From Bacteroidaceae bacterium (lineage in GTDB: Bacteria > Bacteroidota > Bacteroidia > Bacteroidales > Bacteroidaceae), in NCBI GenBank assembly GCA_017541025.1, contig JAFXZY010000040.1, positions 1-64,000 on the forward strand: 64,000 bases of DNA, given 5' to 3'. Every line of letters begins with the position of its first letter. Within the stretch, counting starts at the first letter, position 1. Below are positions 36,450 through 49,437 of the stretch, one piece after another. Under the pieces are notes generated by a model that was not told where the DNA came from, ran no database searches, and saw nothing but the letters and a program-made list of their open reading frames with translations. Made by a program: the position numbers and the translations under genes.

Positions 36450-39131
36450 ATGAAAACCGGGAACACCTTAACCGCAGTATTATTCATAATCTTTACACAA
36501 TGCATAAATGCTGCAGAAAGAGAGCACATTACATTAGACTCTAAATTAGGACACGGAGGACAACAGACCTGGCTAATGATAAAAGCCTCTGATGCCAAGG
36601 GAACAGGAACGGAGATTTCCTCTGGAAGTTTCAACACAGATGCGTGGAAAGAGGCTATCGTGCCAGGAACCGTCCTTACCAATCTAGTAGAACAAAAGGT
36701 TTATCCAGAGCCTTACTACGGTCAGAACAATTACCTCAAGAACCATCTTATCCCCGATTTGGCAAATGCAGGTCGTGAATTCTATACTTACTGGTTCCGT
36801 ACAGAATTCGAAGTTCCCGCTTCATTCAAGGGACGCCGTATCTGGCTGGAGCCCGAAGGTATCAACTACCGTGCGGAGATATGGGTAAACGGATATCTGA
36901 TGGGTAATATGGCAGGTATGTTCAATAATCAGCCCTACGATATTACAGACAAAGTTAAAGCAGGAGAGAAGTCAGTCTTGGCGATTCGTGTTTATCCGGT
37001 TGATGTACCTGGCACCAGTCTGCCTAAGTCGTGGGGTGCTGTTGGCGAGTGGCACAATGGTGGTGACGGATGGATGGGACAGAATATAAGTCAACTTATG
37101 ACCGTTGGTTGGGACTTTACCTACAAGGATGGAATTCGTGACCGCAATACAGGCATCTGGAAGAGCATACGCCTCTACAGTACAGGCAACATCCAACTGC
37201 GTAATCCGTTTGTTACGTCCCAACTCGCACATCCCAACTACGACAAGGCTGCTGAAACCGTTAGTGTAGATGTCTTTAATCCCAACACACAAACCTTTGA
37301 GGGAATTGTACGAGGAAAGATTCTGAATACTGATATCCAATTGGAAAAGAAGATAAAGCTAATGCGGGGTGAGCATAAGACTATAACCTTCACACCAGAG
37401 GAATTTCCCCAGTTGAATATAGATAAGCCACATCTTTGGTGGCCTAAGAACAAGGGAGAACAGCATCTGTACACCTTGCAACTGACACTGACAAATCTTT
37501 CCGACGACCTGTCTGACAGTCTGCAAACACGCTTTGGCATTCGCGAAGTGGTAGCAACACGCGAAACACCGGATAAGTCCAAGATGTTCATTATCAATGG
37601 TCATAAGACTTTTATCCGAGGCAGCAACTGGATTCCCGAAGCTATGTTGCGCACAGATGATAGTCGTATGGAGACGGAGTTGGCTTACACAGACCAGTGC
37701 GGCATCAACCTCTTACGACTTTGGGGCGGAGGCATTGCCGAGAGCGATCGGTTCTACGAACTCTGTGACGAATATGGTATAATGGTTTGGCAGGAATTCT
37801 GGATGACCGGTGATACCCGTCACCCTCTTGACGAACCACTCTATCTGACCAACGTAGAAAGCACAGTTAAGCGAATCCGGAATCATCCCAGCATCATATT
37901 CTATGTAAGCAGCAACGAAAGTACCTGTGTAACGGGAGCCGAAGAACTCATCAACCGCTTAGACGACACACGTCCCTATCAGATGCAGAGCGAATGCGAT
38001 GGTGTTCACGATGGCAGTCCCTATAAACAGGTAAACCCCATGCGCCATTACGAAAATACCGCATCCGATCGGGGTAGCCGTGTAGATGGTTTTAACCCCG
38101 AGTATGGCGCCCCTACCCTACCTGTTGTCGAGAGCCTACGCGAAATGATGCCCGCTCAAGACCTCTGGCCTATGAACAAGGAAACCTGGGACTATATGGA
38201 CGGAAGCGGATTCCATCTGATGACTACCGTTTACACAGAAATGACGAATCATTATGGTGAATCCAAGAATATTGATGAGTTTGCCCGTCGGGGCCAAATG
38301 GTTGGTGCCATCAACAGCAAGAGCATTTGGGAAGTGTGGAACGAGAACAAACTGGGCTATGGCGACCGCTGGTGCTCCGGTCTTCTCTTCTGGTACCACA
38401 ACTGCCCCCATCCTCAGGTTTGCTCCCGTATGTGGGACTGGATGCTCGAGCCGACAGCATCGCTCTACCATACCATGCACGCATTGGAACCGGTACACGT
38501 ACAATATGATTATCTGACAAATACGGTCTCCGTTGCCAATGATTATCTGCAAGAGCAAAAGAATCTTACTGTAACAGCTCAGGTGTATAATCTGGATAGC
38601 AAACGGCTGCTTAATTTGCAAGCAAAGGCCGATGTGCCCGCCGATGGTATTGCCAACGATGTGCTGAAGATTGAGTTCCCTGATAACATTTCCCCTGTAC
38701 ATTTCATAGCACTTCAGGCTAAGGATGCCAAAGGCAATGTGGTGAGCAAAAACTTCTATTGGCGCTCCACCAACAAATACGAAGGGAAAAATACCACAAC
38801 CGGTCCTTGTACTGCCGGCTTCGAGCCTTTAGGCAATATGGCAGCAGCCAAACCTACCGTCAGGGTGAAAGCCTTGGCTGACCAAGACAACATGCGCCAA
38901 TGGCAAGTGGTCATAAGAAACAACAGTAATAAGATAGCTTTCTTCTGCCAACTCCTGCTAACAGACGAGAATGGGAATGCCGTTCACCGTACTCATTATT
39001 CCGACAATTTCATTACCTTACTCCCAGGAGAGCAGGAAACCATACTGGTACGAACATCCCATACGCAAGGTAAAAAATACCGATTCAAGTTCAACGAGAA
39101 TATGCAACCGTCCAAGATTATTGCCCTGTAA
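36450..39131 (+). CDS. GH2-family glycosidase (exo-beta-glucosaminidase / beta-mannosidase-like)
   Basis: An exported 893-aa glycoside hydrolase of family 2. The start at 36450 gives the signal peptide MKTGNTLTAVLFIIFTQCINA; an upstream ATG at 36333 lies before the promoter. The sugar-binding jelly roll (about 75-190; YWFRTEFEVP, LEPEGINYRAEIWVNG), immunoglobulin-like domain and barrel follow in order. The acid/base glutamate is likely in VSSNEST; the nucleophile is likely in FNPEYGAPTLPVVES, an arrangement resembling exo-beta-D-glucosaminidases and mannosylglycoprotein-type GH2 enzymes. The barrel includes LRLWGGGIAESDRFYELCDE and MVWQEFW. It lies next to GH38 alpha-mannosidase, converging end to end with a 2-bp gap, which fits an N-glycan or mannan role. 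Exact specificity is uncertain. Confidence 0.88.
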   Translation: MKTGNTLTAVLFIIFTQCINAAEREHITLDSKLGHGGQQTWLMIKASDAKGTGTEISSGSFNTDAWKEAIVPGTVLTNLVEQKVYPEPYYGQNNYLKNHLIPDLANAGREFYTYWFRTEFEVPASFKGRRIWLEPEGINYRAEIWVNGYLMGNMAGMFNNQPYDITDKVKAGEKSVLAIRVYPVDVPGTSLPKSWGAVGEWHNGGDGWMGQNISQLMTVGWDFTYKDGIRDRNTGIWKSIRLYSTGNIQLRNPFVTSQLAHPNYDKAAETVSVDVFNPNTQTFEGIVRGKILNTDIQLEKKIKLMRGEHKTITFTPEEFPQLNIDKPHLWWPKNKGEQHLYTLQLTLTNLSDDLSDSLQTRFGIREVVATRETPDKSKMFIINGHKTFIRGSNWIPEAMLRTDDSRMETELAYTDQCGINLLRLWGGGIAESDRFYELCDEYGIMVWQEFWMTGDTRHPLDEPLYLTNVESTVKRIRNHPSIIFYVSSNESTCVTGAEELINRLDDTRPYQMQSECDGVHDGSPYKQVNPMRHYENTASDRGSRVDGFNPEYGAPTLPVVESLREMMPAQDLWPMNKETWDYMDGSGFHLMTTVYTEMTNHYGESKNIDEFARRGQMVGAINSKSIWEVWNENKLGYGDRWCSGLLFWYHNCPHPQVCSRMWDWMLEPTASLYHTMHALEPVHVQYDYLTNTVSVANDYLQEQKNLTVTAQVYNLDSKRLLNLQAKADVPADGIANDVLKIEFPDNISPVHFIALQAKDAKGNVVSKNFYWRSTNKYEGKNTTTGPCTAGFEPLGNMAAAKPTVRVKALADQDNMRQWQVVIRNNSNKIAFFCQLLLTDENGNAVHRTHYSDNFITLLPGEQETILVRTSHTQGKKYRFKFNENMQPSKIIAL

Positions 39132-39133
39132 CA

Positions 39134-42100
39134 TCAGGGCAATATCTTTTTACGGCCGTTAACGATGTAAATTCCCTTTTTTAATCGAGAGTTGAGAGTT
39201 GAGGGTTGAGAATTAACTTTGCGTCCTTGGAGGTCGTATAGATTCCCCCTCTCTCTCGAAGATGGGTTAGGGGTAAGACTTTCTTCACTTAAAGATGTCT
39301 CATATTCCGCAACCGTTTGTCCATAAAGAGCGAACTCATAAATACGGGTTGTGTAACCGTCGCCCTGCTCCCCATGAACCATCTGCAGGCGGAAACTCTG
39401 TGCAACAATAGGCTCTTCCAGCAAGCGCGAAACCTTATTCATTTGGTTCGAGGTGATGTCAGCAAAATCTACCCATGTACCATTATCGGCCTGATACTGC
39501 AACTTAAAAGCCTCCGCTACATAGCCTCCACTCTCACGGGCAGCGCAAAGCACCATCCAACGGTCTATGCGAACAGGTTCGGCAAAGGTATATTGCAAGT
39601 AGGGAGTCTTACTCTGCGAACTGGTAGCGCACCACTTTGTAGTCGGATTCTTGTCGTTGGCAAACTTTCCGGCTTCATTGGTTCCGTTCTGATGCGAGGC
39701 AGAAACGGTTTTTGGTACCAGCCGGCTATCCTCTGTATTAGCGCCTAACTCATTGTAGTCTATCTCCGTAGTTATAGGTGTGAAAGCTGTCACATCATCC
39801 GCATGGCTAGCCGAGGTGGTAGCGGCAAAGACAAAGGTCTTGCGGTCCGAACTGGTCAGCTTAACTTCCTTGACTCCCTCCGGCAACGGAACACAATACT
39901 TATACATATACATAAGAGTAAACGTCTCGTTACTTTTACTGCTTATATTATGTGCGTGGGAAGAAGCGAAGGCCACATTCTGCTTCCGATACGAGCTACC
40001 CATGTTGGTACATGAGAGCGGCTCTCCTATCTTACCCGAGTAATAAGGAACATATATGGTAACCGGTTCCTCTTCACCTATACCAACAGATACCGTACTG
40101 CCCGTTTCTGTTGCACTGGCCATAAGAAGGTAAAGGCAATTCTCGCCATCCTTCCTGTCCAGGGTAATCGTGCTTGTAGTTGCTATCCTCATGGCATTGT
40201 TCTTTCCGTCGGTACGGTTACCCATCACAAAACGTACGCCGTCCACCATCATTGTATCTGGTATCAGCTCTGCCGGATATGCGTAAGTGCTATAAATAGC
40301 ATTGGCATTACCACGTTGTTTGTCGTAGCTCATCAAATCGGTGTTGTAAGTGAACGAGGCAGGAGTACCTCCCGCACCTTCAACAGGAGTCAATTCGGGA
40401 GTCTTCAGCCTGACAGCAAAAGTCTTGGGCTGATAATGGCCAATGGAGAAGGTCAGTTGAGAGTTGAGAGTTGAGAGTTGAGCGTTAGGGATTTCTTCTT
40501 CCAAGGCGTTCACCTCTCGGGCCGAGACGATTTCCGTTGGGAAACGAAGTGTTACGTCTTGTTGGTCCTGGCCGCTCCACTCGTACACACGTACTATCAG
40601 TTCGTCTGTCTCCTCGGCCTTCTTCAGAGCCTTTATACTCACCTTGTCGGTATTAAGGGAAACAAACGGCAGTAATCGTCCCATCTGCCCCAAGTGCTTA
40701 GAGGCTGCGAACGCCAGCAGCGGCTGGTTCAGACGGGCAGCCTCCATCTGTGTTTGCTCATTCCACTTACCATCGTGCGGAAAAAGAGAATAAGTGAAAT
40801 GGTTAGGACCGATGTCCATATTTGCCTGATGGTCGTAATTCTTGCACGAGGGTGTATGCAGCAACGTCAGCCGAAGGCTCTTGGCATCCGGCTTGTCCCA
40901 ACCGTACTTACAATCGTTCAGGACAGATACGCCGTAAATGCTGGAACTGTGGTCAGCCCACTGATGACCGCAAACCTCATACTCCTGACTGGAGCGCACA
41001 CCCCGCTGTATGGTGCCCAATGAGATATCGTAGGTATCCTTAGTGGCACTGAAGTAGAACGGGAAGTTTACCTTGAGCATGCGTTCCGGTGTTTGCCAGT
41101 CCACCTCATTCACACAATCTATCCTGTCGGATATGGCAGTCATCCTTACATATTGTATAAAAGCGGAACCTGCCATATGCCTTTCGATGCGGAAGGATTT
41201 ACGTAAAGGGCCGTCCTCTACCAATCGGATATCCGCCTCCCCGCCGACATAAGCCGAAGGGGTACGGCAAACATCCGTATAGCTTATCTCCCAGGCTGGC
41301 CAAGTATCCTCGTGGTCGTAGATCAACTGCTGGCGTACCGCACTGTTGATAAGTGTGCGGGCATTTGACTCATCATAGAGTTTCTGAATATCACCGTTTG
41401 CATTGATGGTCACCCTGTACCTGCCATTGAACAGTTGTCGGCTTGCCTCCTCTGCCTGAAGGTCGGATGACAGTTCACTTTTTTCTCCCAAACGGACATC
41501 ATAGACGGCATAACCCAATGACGGAACAGTTGCTGCAAAGATAAAACTTACCTGACCCGTTTTCTCATTATAGCCGGTAATCTGGGACAATACCTCATTG
41601 CCATCAGGACCCATGACCCTCATATTGAACGGACGCTGAGAGCATACCATATTTCCTTCCACGACATCCGTGCGGTCGTGCGACAGCGGATTATAGACCA
41701 CCATAGGGATACCCTCTACCTGCGTATCCAACGTTTGCGAGGCTGCTCCCACCGCATTCATCAGTTGCCGGCCGAAGGAACGGTTGGCCATGTAGTATTC
41801 GTTGTAGGAATATTCATTGGCTTTCAGCATTGACGTCCCCGTTATGCCATCGTGATGCTGCTGCCAGATGGTTCTGACCCATGCATCGCGCAATGCTTCG
41901 GTAGGATAATCAGCCGTACCTAACCAATAGGATAGCGAGGAAGCCTTCTCGGCGGCATCGGCAAGAAGTTCGTTCTTGCGGTTCCATCTTTTCAGCAAAC
42001 CCCAACTGGTATAGGCACCCACACCGTGTGTACGCATAGGGAGTTCGCTGTCCCATACCTTATACTTGGCGTTCTTGTACTGATCCATGTAGTCGAAAAA

Positions 42101-42952
42101 CTCATCAGGGCTCACCAGTCTCACCTGAATCTTACCATCGGACTTCCCGACATTGTAGTTCAGCCAATAGGGCGTATTCTCGCCTTCCTTGTCAGCTTTG
42201 TCCTGCAAGCCGCCGCCATGATCACTCCGAGGCCCCACATACCTGACGTGTGCCGCCAGTCCGTAGCTGTTGTAATTCTGTTGAATCTTCTTCAGAGTTT
42301 CAGCATCCGAGGTCAGATCCTTATTGAACTCTTCGTGCGAATCGTATGCACCAGGCTTATACACCGCATAAATCTGACTGCCGTCCACACCTTGCCAGAT
42401 ACCGAAAGGAGGCAAACCGTCATAGGCTGCAGCCCCCCACCCCAACTTGGCCGTGTGGAACCCCTTTATTCCTGCGTGTTTGGCCAGCGAAGGCAATGCG
42501 TAAGAGAAGCCGAAACAGTCGGGCAACATGATGTCGTATCCGCCTCGAACGCCCAACTCATGCTGATAGAACTTGTTTGCATAGAGCATACTGTGCAGAA
42601 TGCTCTCTGCCGATGACATCATTACGTCAGTGGCATCAACCGACATGCCGCTCACATGCCACTGGCCTCGGGAAACATACTGCTTCATCTTCTCGAACTC
42701 AGCAGGATAGTATTCCTTCATCCACATGTACTTGATAGCCCCTTCGTAATTGAGATTGAAGTTAGGGTACTTATCCATCAAGGCCATGTTCTGTGTAAGG
42801 GTATTCTTGATATACTCATTGATGGTAGTCTTCACGTCCCAGTTCCACTGGGTGTCCAGATGAGTATTGGAAATCAGGAACAATGTTTCCTTGTCAGCCT
42901 GCCCATAAGCCAGGGTGCAGATAGCAAAGAGAAGTATCAGGATTTTCTTCAT
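39134..42952 (-). CDS. GH38 alpha-mannosidase with C-terminal discoidin/CBM32-like and T9SS sorting domains
   Basis: A secreted alpha-mannosidase, GH38 family (zinc-dependent, retaining). The start at 42952 gives MKKILILLFAICTLAYGQ; another ATG lies two codons upstream. The zinc-site motif NTHLDTQWNW is at the start of the mature protein and the likely nucleophile region is MLPDCFGFSYALP. The barrel and C-terminal beta domains fill to about 1080. Residues about 1095-1235 form a discoidin/CBM32-like domain (NPTTKWCATSS, DRWMVLCAARESGGYVAEAF). The end is a T9SS signal (YDLQGRKV to GIYIVNGRKKILP). Two stretches are encoded by intergenic-type repeats: SLTPNPSSRERG, and NSQPSTLNSRL between GRKV and GIYI. 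An internal NAQLSTLNSQL is likewise repeat-encoded. Confidence 0.93.
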   Translation of the reverse strand: MKKILILLFAICTLAYGQADKETLFLISNTHLDTQWNWDVKTTINEYIKNTLTQNMALMDKYPNFNLNYEGAIKYMWMKEYYPAEFEKMKQYVSRGQWHVSGMSVDATDVMMSSAESILHSMLYANKFYQHELGVRGGYDIMLPDCFGFSYALPSLAKHAGIKGFHTAKLGWGAAAYDGLPPFGIWQGVDGSQIYAVYKPGAYDSHEEFNKDLTSDAETLKKIQQNYNSYGLAAHVRYVGPRSDHGGGLQDKADKEGENTPYWLNYNVGKSDGKIQVRLVSPDEFFDYMDQYKNAKYKVWDSELPMRTHGVGAYTSWGLLKRWNRKNELLADAAEKASSLSYWLGTADYPTEALRDAWVRTIWQQHHDGITGTSMLKANEYSYNEYYMANRSFGRQLMNAVGAASQTLDTQVEGIPMVVYNPLSHDRTDVVEGNMVCSQRPFNMRVMGPDGNEVLSQITGYNEKTGQVSFIFAATVPSLGYAVYDVRLGEKSELSSDLQAEEASRQLFNGRYRVTINANGDIQKLYDESNARTLINSAVRQQLIYDHEDTWPAWEISYTDVCRTPSAYVGGEADIRLVEDGPLRKSFRIERHMAGSAFIQYVRMTAISDRIDCVNEVDWQTPERMLKVNFPFYFSATKDTYDISLGTIQRGVRSSQEYEVCGHQWADHSSSIYGVSVLNDCKYGWDKPDAKSLRLTLLHTPSCKNYDHQANMDIGPNHFTYSLFPHDGKWNEQTQMEAARLNQPLLAFAASKHLGQMGRLLPFVSLNTDKVSIKALKKAEETDELIVRVYEWSGQDQQDVTLRFPTEIVSAREVNALEEEIPNAQLSTLNSQLTFSIGHYQPKTFAVRLKTPELTPVEGAGGTPASFTYNTDLMSYDKQRGNANAIYSTYAYPAELIPDTMMVDGVRFVMGNRTDGKNNAMRIATTSTITLDRKDGENCLYLLMASATETGSTVSVGIGEEEPVTIYVPYYSGKIGEPLSCTNMGSSYRKQNVAFASSHAHNISSKSNETFTLMYMYKYCVPLPEGVKEVKLTSSDRKTFVFAATTSASHADDVTAFTPITTEIDYNELGANTEDSRLVPKTVSASHQNGTNEAGKFANDKNPTTKWCATSSQSKTPYLQYTFAEPVRIDRWMVLCAARESGGYVAEAFKLQYQADNGTWVDFADITSNQMNKVSRLLEEPIVAQSFRLQMVHGEQGDGYTTRIYEFALYGQTVAEYETSLSEESLTPNPSSRERGNLYDLQGRKVNSQPSTLNSRLKKGIYIVNGRKKILP
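39186..39265. repeat. Heptamer and GC-rich repeats inside the GH38 sorting domain
   Basis: Heptamer GAGAGTT units at 39186-39213 are followed by a conserved spacer and then a GC-rich arm CCCCCTCTCTCTCGAAGATG-GGTTAGGGG at 39244-39273. On the coding strand these encode the linker peptides of the T9SS signal. The same arrangement is at 43969-44056. Confidence 0.8.
40453..40487. repeat. Heptamer array inside the GH38 catalytic protein
   Basis: About five GAGAGTT units, in frame on the coding strand as CAACTCT, encoding NAQLSTLNSQL between a beta domain (EEIPN) and a conserved FSIGHYQPKTF segment. It adds a flexible insertion without breaking the frame. Confidence 0.8.
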
Positions 42953-42961
42953 ATACAATTT

Positions 42962-43783
42962 TTAGCGGCCCACACCCTCCAAAACCTGTTTCAGCAAGTC
43001 AGCCGTTTGGTCTGTTGGATAGAGGTTCCAATAATTATCTGCCTTATAAGTATCTACGGCCAATCGTCGCAGTTCGTCCGGATGAGCTACCAGATACTCC
43101 AGATTGGCCTTAGTGAACTGGAAGTGAGGATAAGCATACAAAGTTTTCTCTTCCTTAGTTCCTCCTGGCAGATAGGTAGAACCGGTATATGACTGAGCCA
43201 GATGTACATCGCTCGCCTCATGTGGAGCAATATCTGTGGGACTGGCATCTACCACATTTTCCCACTGCATCAGTTGTGTATCCCTTTCGCCTAACACCAA
43301 TAGCGTCCTACCTGCTGGATACTCATTGATTGCCAAATCCACTTTTATTGGCAGAATCAACGTGAAGAGGGTATCGTTCATCTGCTCTATCCACGCCATC
43401 TGCCTTACCTCTGCCGTCATATAATGACCAGAGAAAAGATGGTCGGACTTCAGCACCAGTCGTTCGTTCCCGATGTAAGGTGACATCCTTCTGCGTTCCA
43501 GTGTTACGCGGAACGATTTCTGCCCCAGCATTTTATGTGTGAACGTTCTGTAACCTGGGGCATAGAACTGCAACGAATGCTGGGCATCCCTCACGGTAAA
43601 GGAGAAAAGGCCGTTCTGGTCTGCCTTAGTATGATTGTACACACGGTGGTTGGCGTCCACCTCTCTAACGGAAACGTTTGGCACACGTCCGTCGGGCCCG
43701 AATATCTGCCCGCTTACATTTTGCCTTTGCGCCAGCAACTGAGTTGCCAACAGCAAGAATAGTGAAATCAGCGACGCTTTCAT
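42962..43783 (-). CDS. Exported protein with carboxypeptidase-regulatory-like domain
   Basis: A protein of about 273 aa with signal peptide MKASLISLFLLLATQLLAQ (start at 43783; an ATG eight codons further upstream gives an unlikely N-terminus). The mature N-terminus is a carboxypeptidase-D-regulatory-like/Ig-like domain (about 20-100; VSGQIFGPDGRVPNVSVREV, GLFSFTVRD, YAPGYRTF). This domain is common in Bacteroidota surface proteins. The remaining 170 residues are unrecognised, with a YAYPHFQFTKANLEYLVAHP segment. The stop is followed 9 bp later by the GH38 start, so the two are probably one operon. Function unknown; a surface accessory to the mannosidase is plausible. Confidence 0.75.
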   Translation of the reverse strand: MKASLISLFLLLATQLLAQRQNVSGQIFGPDGRVPNVSVREVDANHRVYNHTKADQNGLFSFTVRDAQHSLQFYAPGYRTFTHKMLGQKSFRVTLERRRMSPYIGNERLVLKSDHLFSGHYMTAEVRQMAWIEQMNDTLFTLILPIKVDLAINEYPAGRTLLVLGERDTQLMQWENVVDASPTDIAPHEASDVHLAQSYTGSTYLPGGTKEEKTLYAYPHFQFTKANLEYLVAHPDELRRLAVDTYKADNYWNLYPTDQTADLLKQVLEGVGR

Positions 43784-43885
43784 TTTTGTTAAAGTGAAAG
43801 TTGACAAGTTGATAGTTGTTTTCGTTATTAATTCTCAATATACAATTGTAAAAGAGGGGGCTGGGGGTCTATTCTACACTCTTCA

Positions 43886-43922
43886 CTCCTCCCCTCCTTA
43901 GAGGGAGGGGTTGGGGGAAGGT
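43886..43922. repeat. GC-rich hairpin repeat between the GH43 and the upstream small gene
   Basis: CTCCTCCCCTCCTTAGAGGG followed by AGGGGTTGGGGGAAGG: an inverted-repeat hairpin in the gap directly downstream of the GH43 stop codon (minus). It may act as a terminator. Confidence 0.6.
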
Positions 43923-46976
<3,054 letters not shown>

Positions 46977-47218
46977 TAGCATAGTTATTTGAGCAAATAT
47001 TCATTATTTGTGCACAAATGTAGGCAAAAAAAGTGAAACTTCCCCACCCTCTTCCCCAAAAATTACCATTTGTGAGGAAAAATGCCCCTCTGTTCTCACC
47101 TTATATTCATGATTTAGCTTATCTTTGTCAGCGAAATATCAATGTTTTTTTCAGAAGAAAGGGTATTTGGTTTTGCCGCTCGATGGTCTAATAGACAAAA
47201 AGAGACCAAACAGACATT

Positions 47219-47710
47219 ATGGATTACAGTAAACAAAAGTTTGAACGCCTGTTCAAGGACAACTATCCGCACATGTATCGGATGGCCTTCTCGCTGGTAG
47301 AGAATGCCGAAGATGCCATGGATGCCGTGCATCAGGTGTTCGCACAAATCTGGCGAGGCAAACCCCAGATTAGCGAGGACAGCATCAGAGGCTATCTGCT
47401 GGCTGCCACTCGCAACCAATGCCTGCACATGCTGCGCTCCAGACAGCTACAACGCAAGATGGAAGAGGAACTGCAGCGTGAAACAGAAGAAACCCTAAGT
47501 GAGGAACGCGAAGAGTTGCTGCAACAACTCAAGCAGGTAATCAACGACAACCTGACGGAACAAGACCGACGAGTCTTGCAACTTCATTACGAGGATGAGA
47601 TGACCTATCAGGAAACAGCCTCTGTATTGGGCATCAGCGCCTCGGCAGTCAACAAGCACATCACGCGTTCATTGGCAAAAATCAGACAAACCCTAAGAAT
47701 TGCTAAGTAA
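47219..47710 (+). CDS. ECF-type RNA polymerase sigma factor
   Basis: A 163-aa extracytoplasmic-function sigma-70 factor. Sigma2 region (about residues 8-75) is recognisable from FERLFKDNYPHMYRMAFSLV and DAMDAVHQVFAQIW, and sigma4 (about 108-157) from LTEQDRRVLQLHYEDEMTYQETASVLGISASAVNKHITRSLAKI. The layout resembles Bacteroidota ECF factors that pair with a membrane anti-sigma factor. Its stop (47710) overlaps the distal ATG (47700) of the next gene, which encodes such a membrane protein, indicating translational coupling. A -7-like TATCTTTG lies at 47120, with no good -33. The target regulon is not visible; DUF4419 downstream is probably in the same operon. Confidence 0.94.
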   Translation: MDYSKQKFERLFKDNYPHMYRMAFSLVENAEDAMDAVHQVFAQIWRGKPQISEDSIRGYLLAATRNQCLHMLRSRQLQRKMEEELQRETEETLSEEREELLQQLKQVINDNLTEQDRRVLQLHYEDEMTYQETASVLGISASAVNKHITRSLAKIRQTLRIAK

Positions 47711-47711
47711 G

Positions 47712-49430
47712 ATGAAAACAGAAGATATTGATAAAAGAATTGGCATGCCCGACGTAGATGCAGAGTGGGCACGCTTCGAGCAGGAAGTCATTGGCAAGGA
47801 GCCAAAGACCAACAGACGCTCCATATATTCATGGATGGGCGGCTTGGGCATTGCTGCCTGCCTCCTACTCTTCTTCCTTATTAATAAAGGGGATAAAACC
47901 AAGCCAGAAACACCTGTTGTAGCTGAGCAGCAAGCAGAACCACAGCCCGTTCAGCAACCAGCAGCAGAAGAGGTTAAAGAGGAACCCATCGTTCACATCG
48001 TTAATACACCACAACCTAAGAAGGCGGCACGCAAAGAGTTGGCTAATGACCAAGCCACGCATCTGCGTGAACCCAACCCCATCTCAGAAGATGAACAACC
48101 GCTATTAGCCCATTCCGACTCTGAAGATACGGGTCATGGTCCATCAGTCCCTCAGAGTTTACTTAATCTCTCTGAGGACGAATTACAAGGACAGATTGCA
48201 GGCTTGCCTCCTATTGACATCCGTCGTGTGAAGAAAAACTTCCGTCGCCCCCCCAACAAGCAGGGGATGGATACCATTCTTATTGTTGTGAATGGCAAGG
48301 AGGATAAAAAATTCCTGAAGTTTTACAGGAAAATGCCCTTCTGGTCGTACGACTTCATCCATGAGTATTTCTATGACAATAATCAACTATACCTTAGAAC
48401 CAATTGGCTTGAGGGCGATGATGCGAAAAAATACGCTCACCTGTTTAATGGCCGGGACATCCGAAGGGTGATAGATTATCAAACCTTTCCGTTCACACCC
48501 GTCAGGCAGTTAACTTCCGAGGAGCTCAAGGCACGCCGTCTGGCATACCTCCTCCGTTGCTATCAGGAAGGCAATAAAAGCCCAGAATTACGTGGTATAA
48601 ACACTCCTGAACTCTTCGATACACCTACCGAGGAACGCATCTTCGGCTTGCTGCCAAACAAGTGCCATGGTGTAGGGCCGACAGAATGGTTCGGCCACGT
48701 TAGCCACGACAGCCGAGGTACTTATATCCCATTACATCGCCTTGTGTATTTTCAAGCCCAGGATGAGATTTGGGAAAGAGATGGAGAATGGCTGGGGATG
48801 GAGAACGATGAGCTGTTCAATGCTATCCGTGACGAGCTCAAGAAGGCTGCAGCCAAGGCTCCTTCATCCCTGATAGAACGTACCGACAGCATCGTCAAGA
48901 TTGCATTTATCTTTGGCGGAAAGGTCAAAAAGGGAGCTCCGCATGAATCGAATATTAGAAATAAGATCCTGTACAAGATGGTGAAGGAAATAAGTACTTT
49001 CGAATTTCTGCCCGACGAGGATGCACCATCCTACTGGACTGCAGAGATTTATTACTCCACTCAATTCCCAAGACACATGGATGTGGAGCTGCGCTCCGTT
49101 GACAAACTGTATGCTTCCGACTGCCCAGATATTCTTAACATTCACTACAAACGTCTGACTGGTGTCGTGCAGGATGAGGAGGGAAAACCGCTAGCCCATG
49201 CTACAGTAGGCTATCGCGACCGTCCCTACTTCTCCAATGGTGTTTCAGCCGATAGCCTGGGGCGCTTCGAACTGATGCTCCCCAATCGCATCGACACGAT
49301 ACGTGCAAGTTGGATTGGTTATCAAACACAAAAGATTCACGTACTTCCCACCGACTCCGTCCTCACCATCCGCCTAAAAGAGATTGATTGGAGCGGATTA
49401 AGAGAATCATTCAAGAAGAGCAAAAAATAA
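47712..49430 (+). CDS. Putative membrane anti-sigma factor with carboxypeptidase-regulatory-like C-terminus
   Basis: A protein of about 572 aa with an N-terminal cytoplasmic part of about 40 residues (MKTEDIDKRIGMPDVDAEWARFEQ), one transmembrane helix (about 44-62; MGGLGIAACLLLFFLI) and a long periplasmic part. A Pro/Glu/Gln-rich linker precedes unrecognised domains. The last 80 residues are a carboxypeptidase-regulatory-like fold (LTGVVQDEEGKPLAHATVGY, SLGRFELMLPN, WIGYQTQKIHVLP). The position (start overlapping or adjoining an ECF sigma factor) and topology point to an anti-sigma factor that senses an extracellular signal, but it lacks an obvious FecR domain. An alternative start at 47700 would add MLSK. 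Anti-sigma function is inference from context. Confidence 0.78.
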   Translation: MKTEDIDKRIGMPDVDAEWARFEQEVIGKEPKTNRRSIYSWMGGLGIAACLLLFFLINKGDKTKPETPVVAEQQAEPQPVQQPAAEEVKEEPIVHIVNTPQPKKAARKELANDQATHLREPNPISEDEQPLLAHSDSEDTGHGPSVPQSLLNLSEDELQGQIAGLPPIDIRRVKKNFRRPPNKQGMDTILIVVNGKEDKKFLKFYRKMPFWSYDFIHEYFYDNNQLYLRTNWLEGDDAKKYAHLFNGRDIRRVIDYQTFPFTPVRQLTSEELKARRLAYLLRCYQEGNKSPELRGINTPELFDTPTEERIFGLLPNKCHGVGPTEWFGHVSHDSRGTYIPLHRLVYFQAQDEIWERDGEWLGMENDELFNAIRDELKKAAAKAPSSLIERTDSIVKIAFIFGGKVKKGAPHESNIRNKILYKMVKEISTFEFLPDEDAPSYWTAEIYYSTQFPRHMDVELRSVDKLYASDCPDILNIHYKRLTGVVQDEEGKPLAHATVGYRDRPYFSNGVSADSLGRFELMLPNRIDTIRASWIGYQTQKIHVLPTDSVLTIRLKEIDWSGLRESFKKSKK

Positions 49431-49437
49431 TGCAATT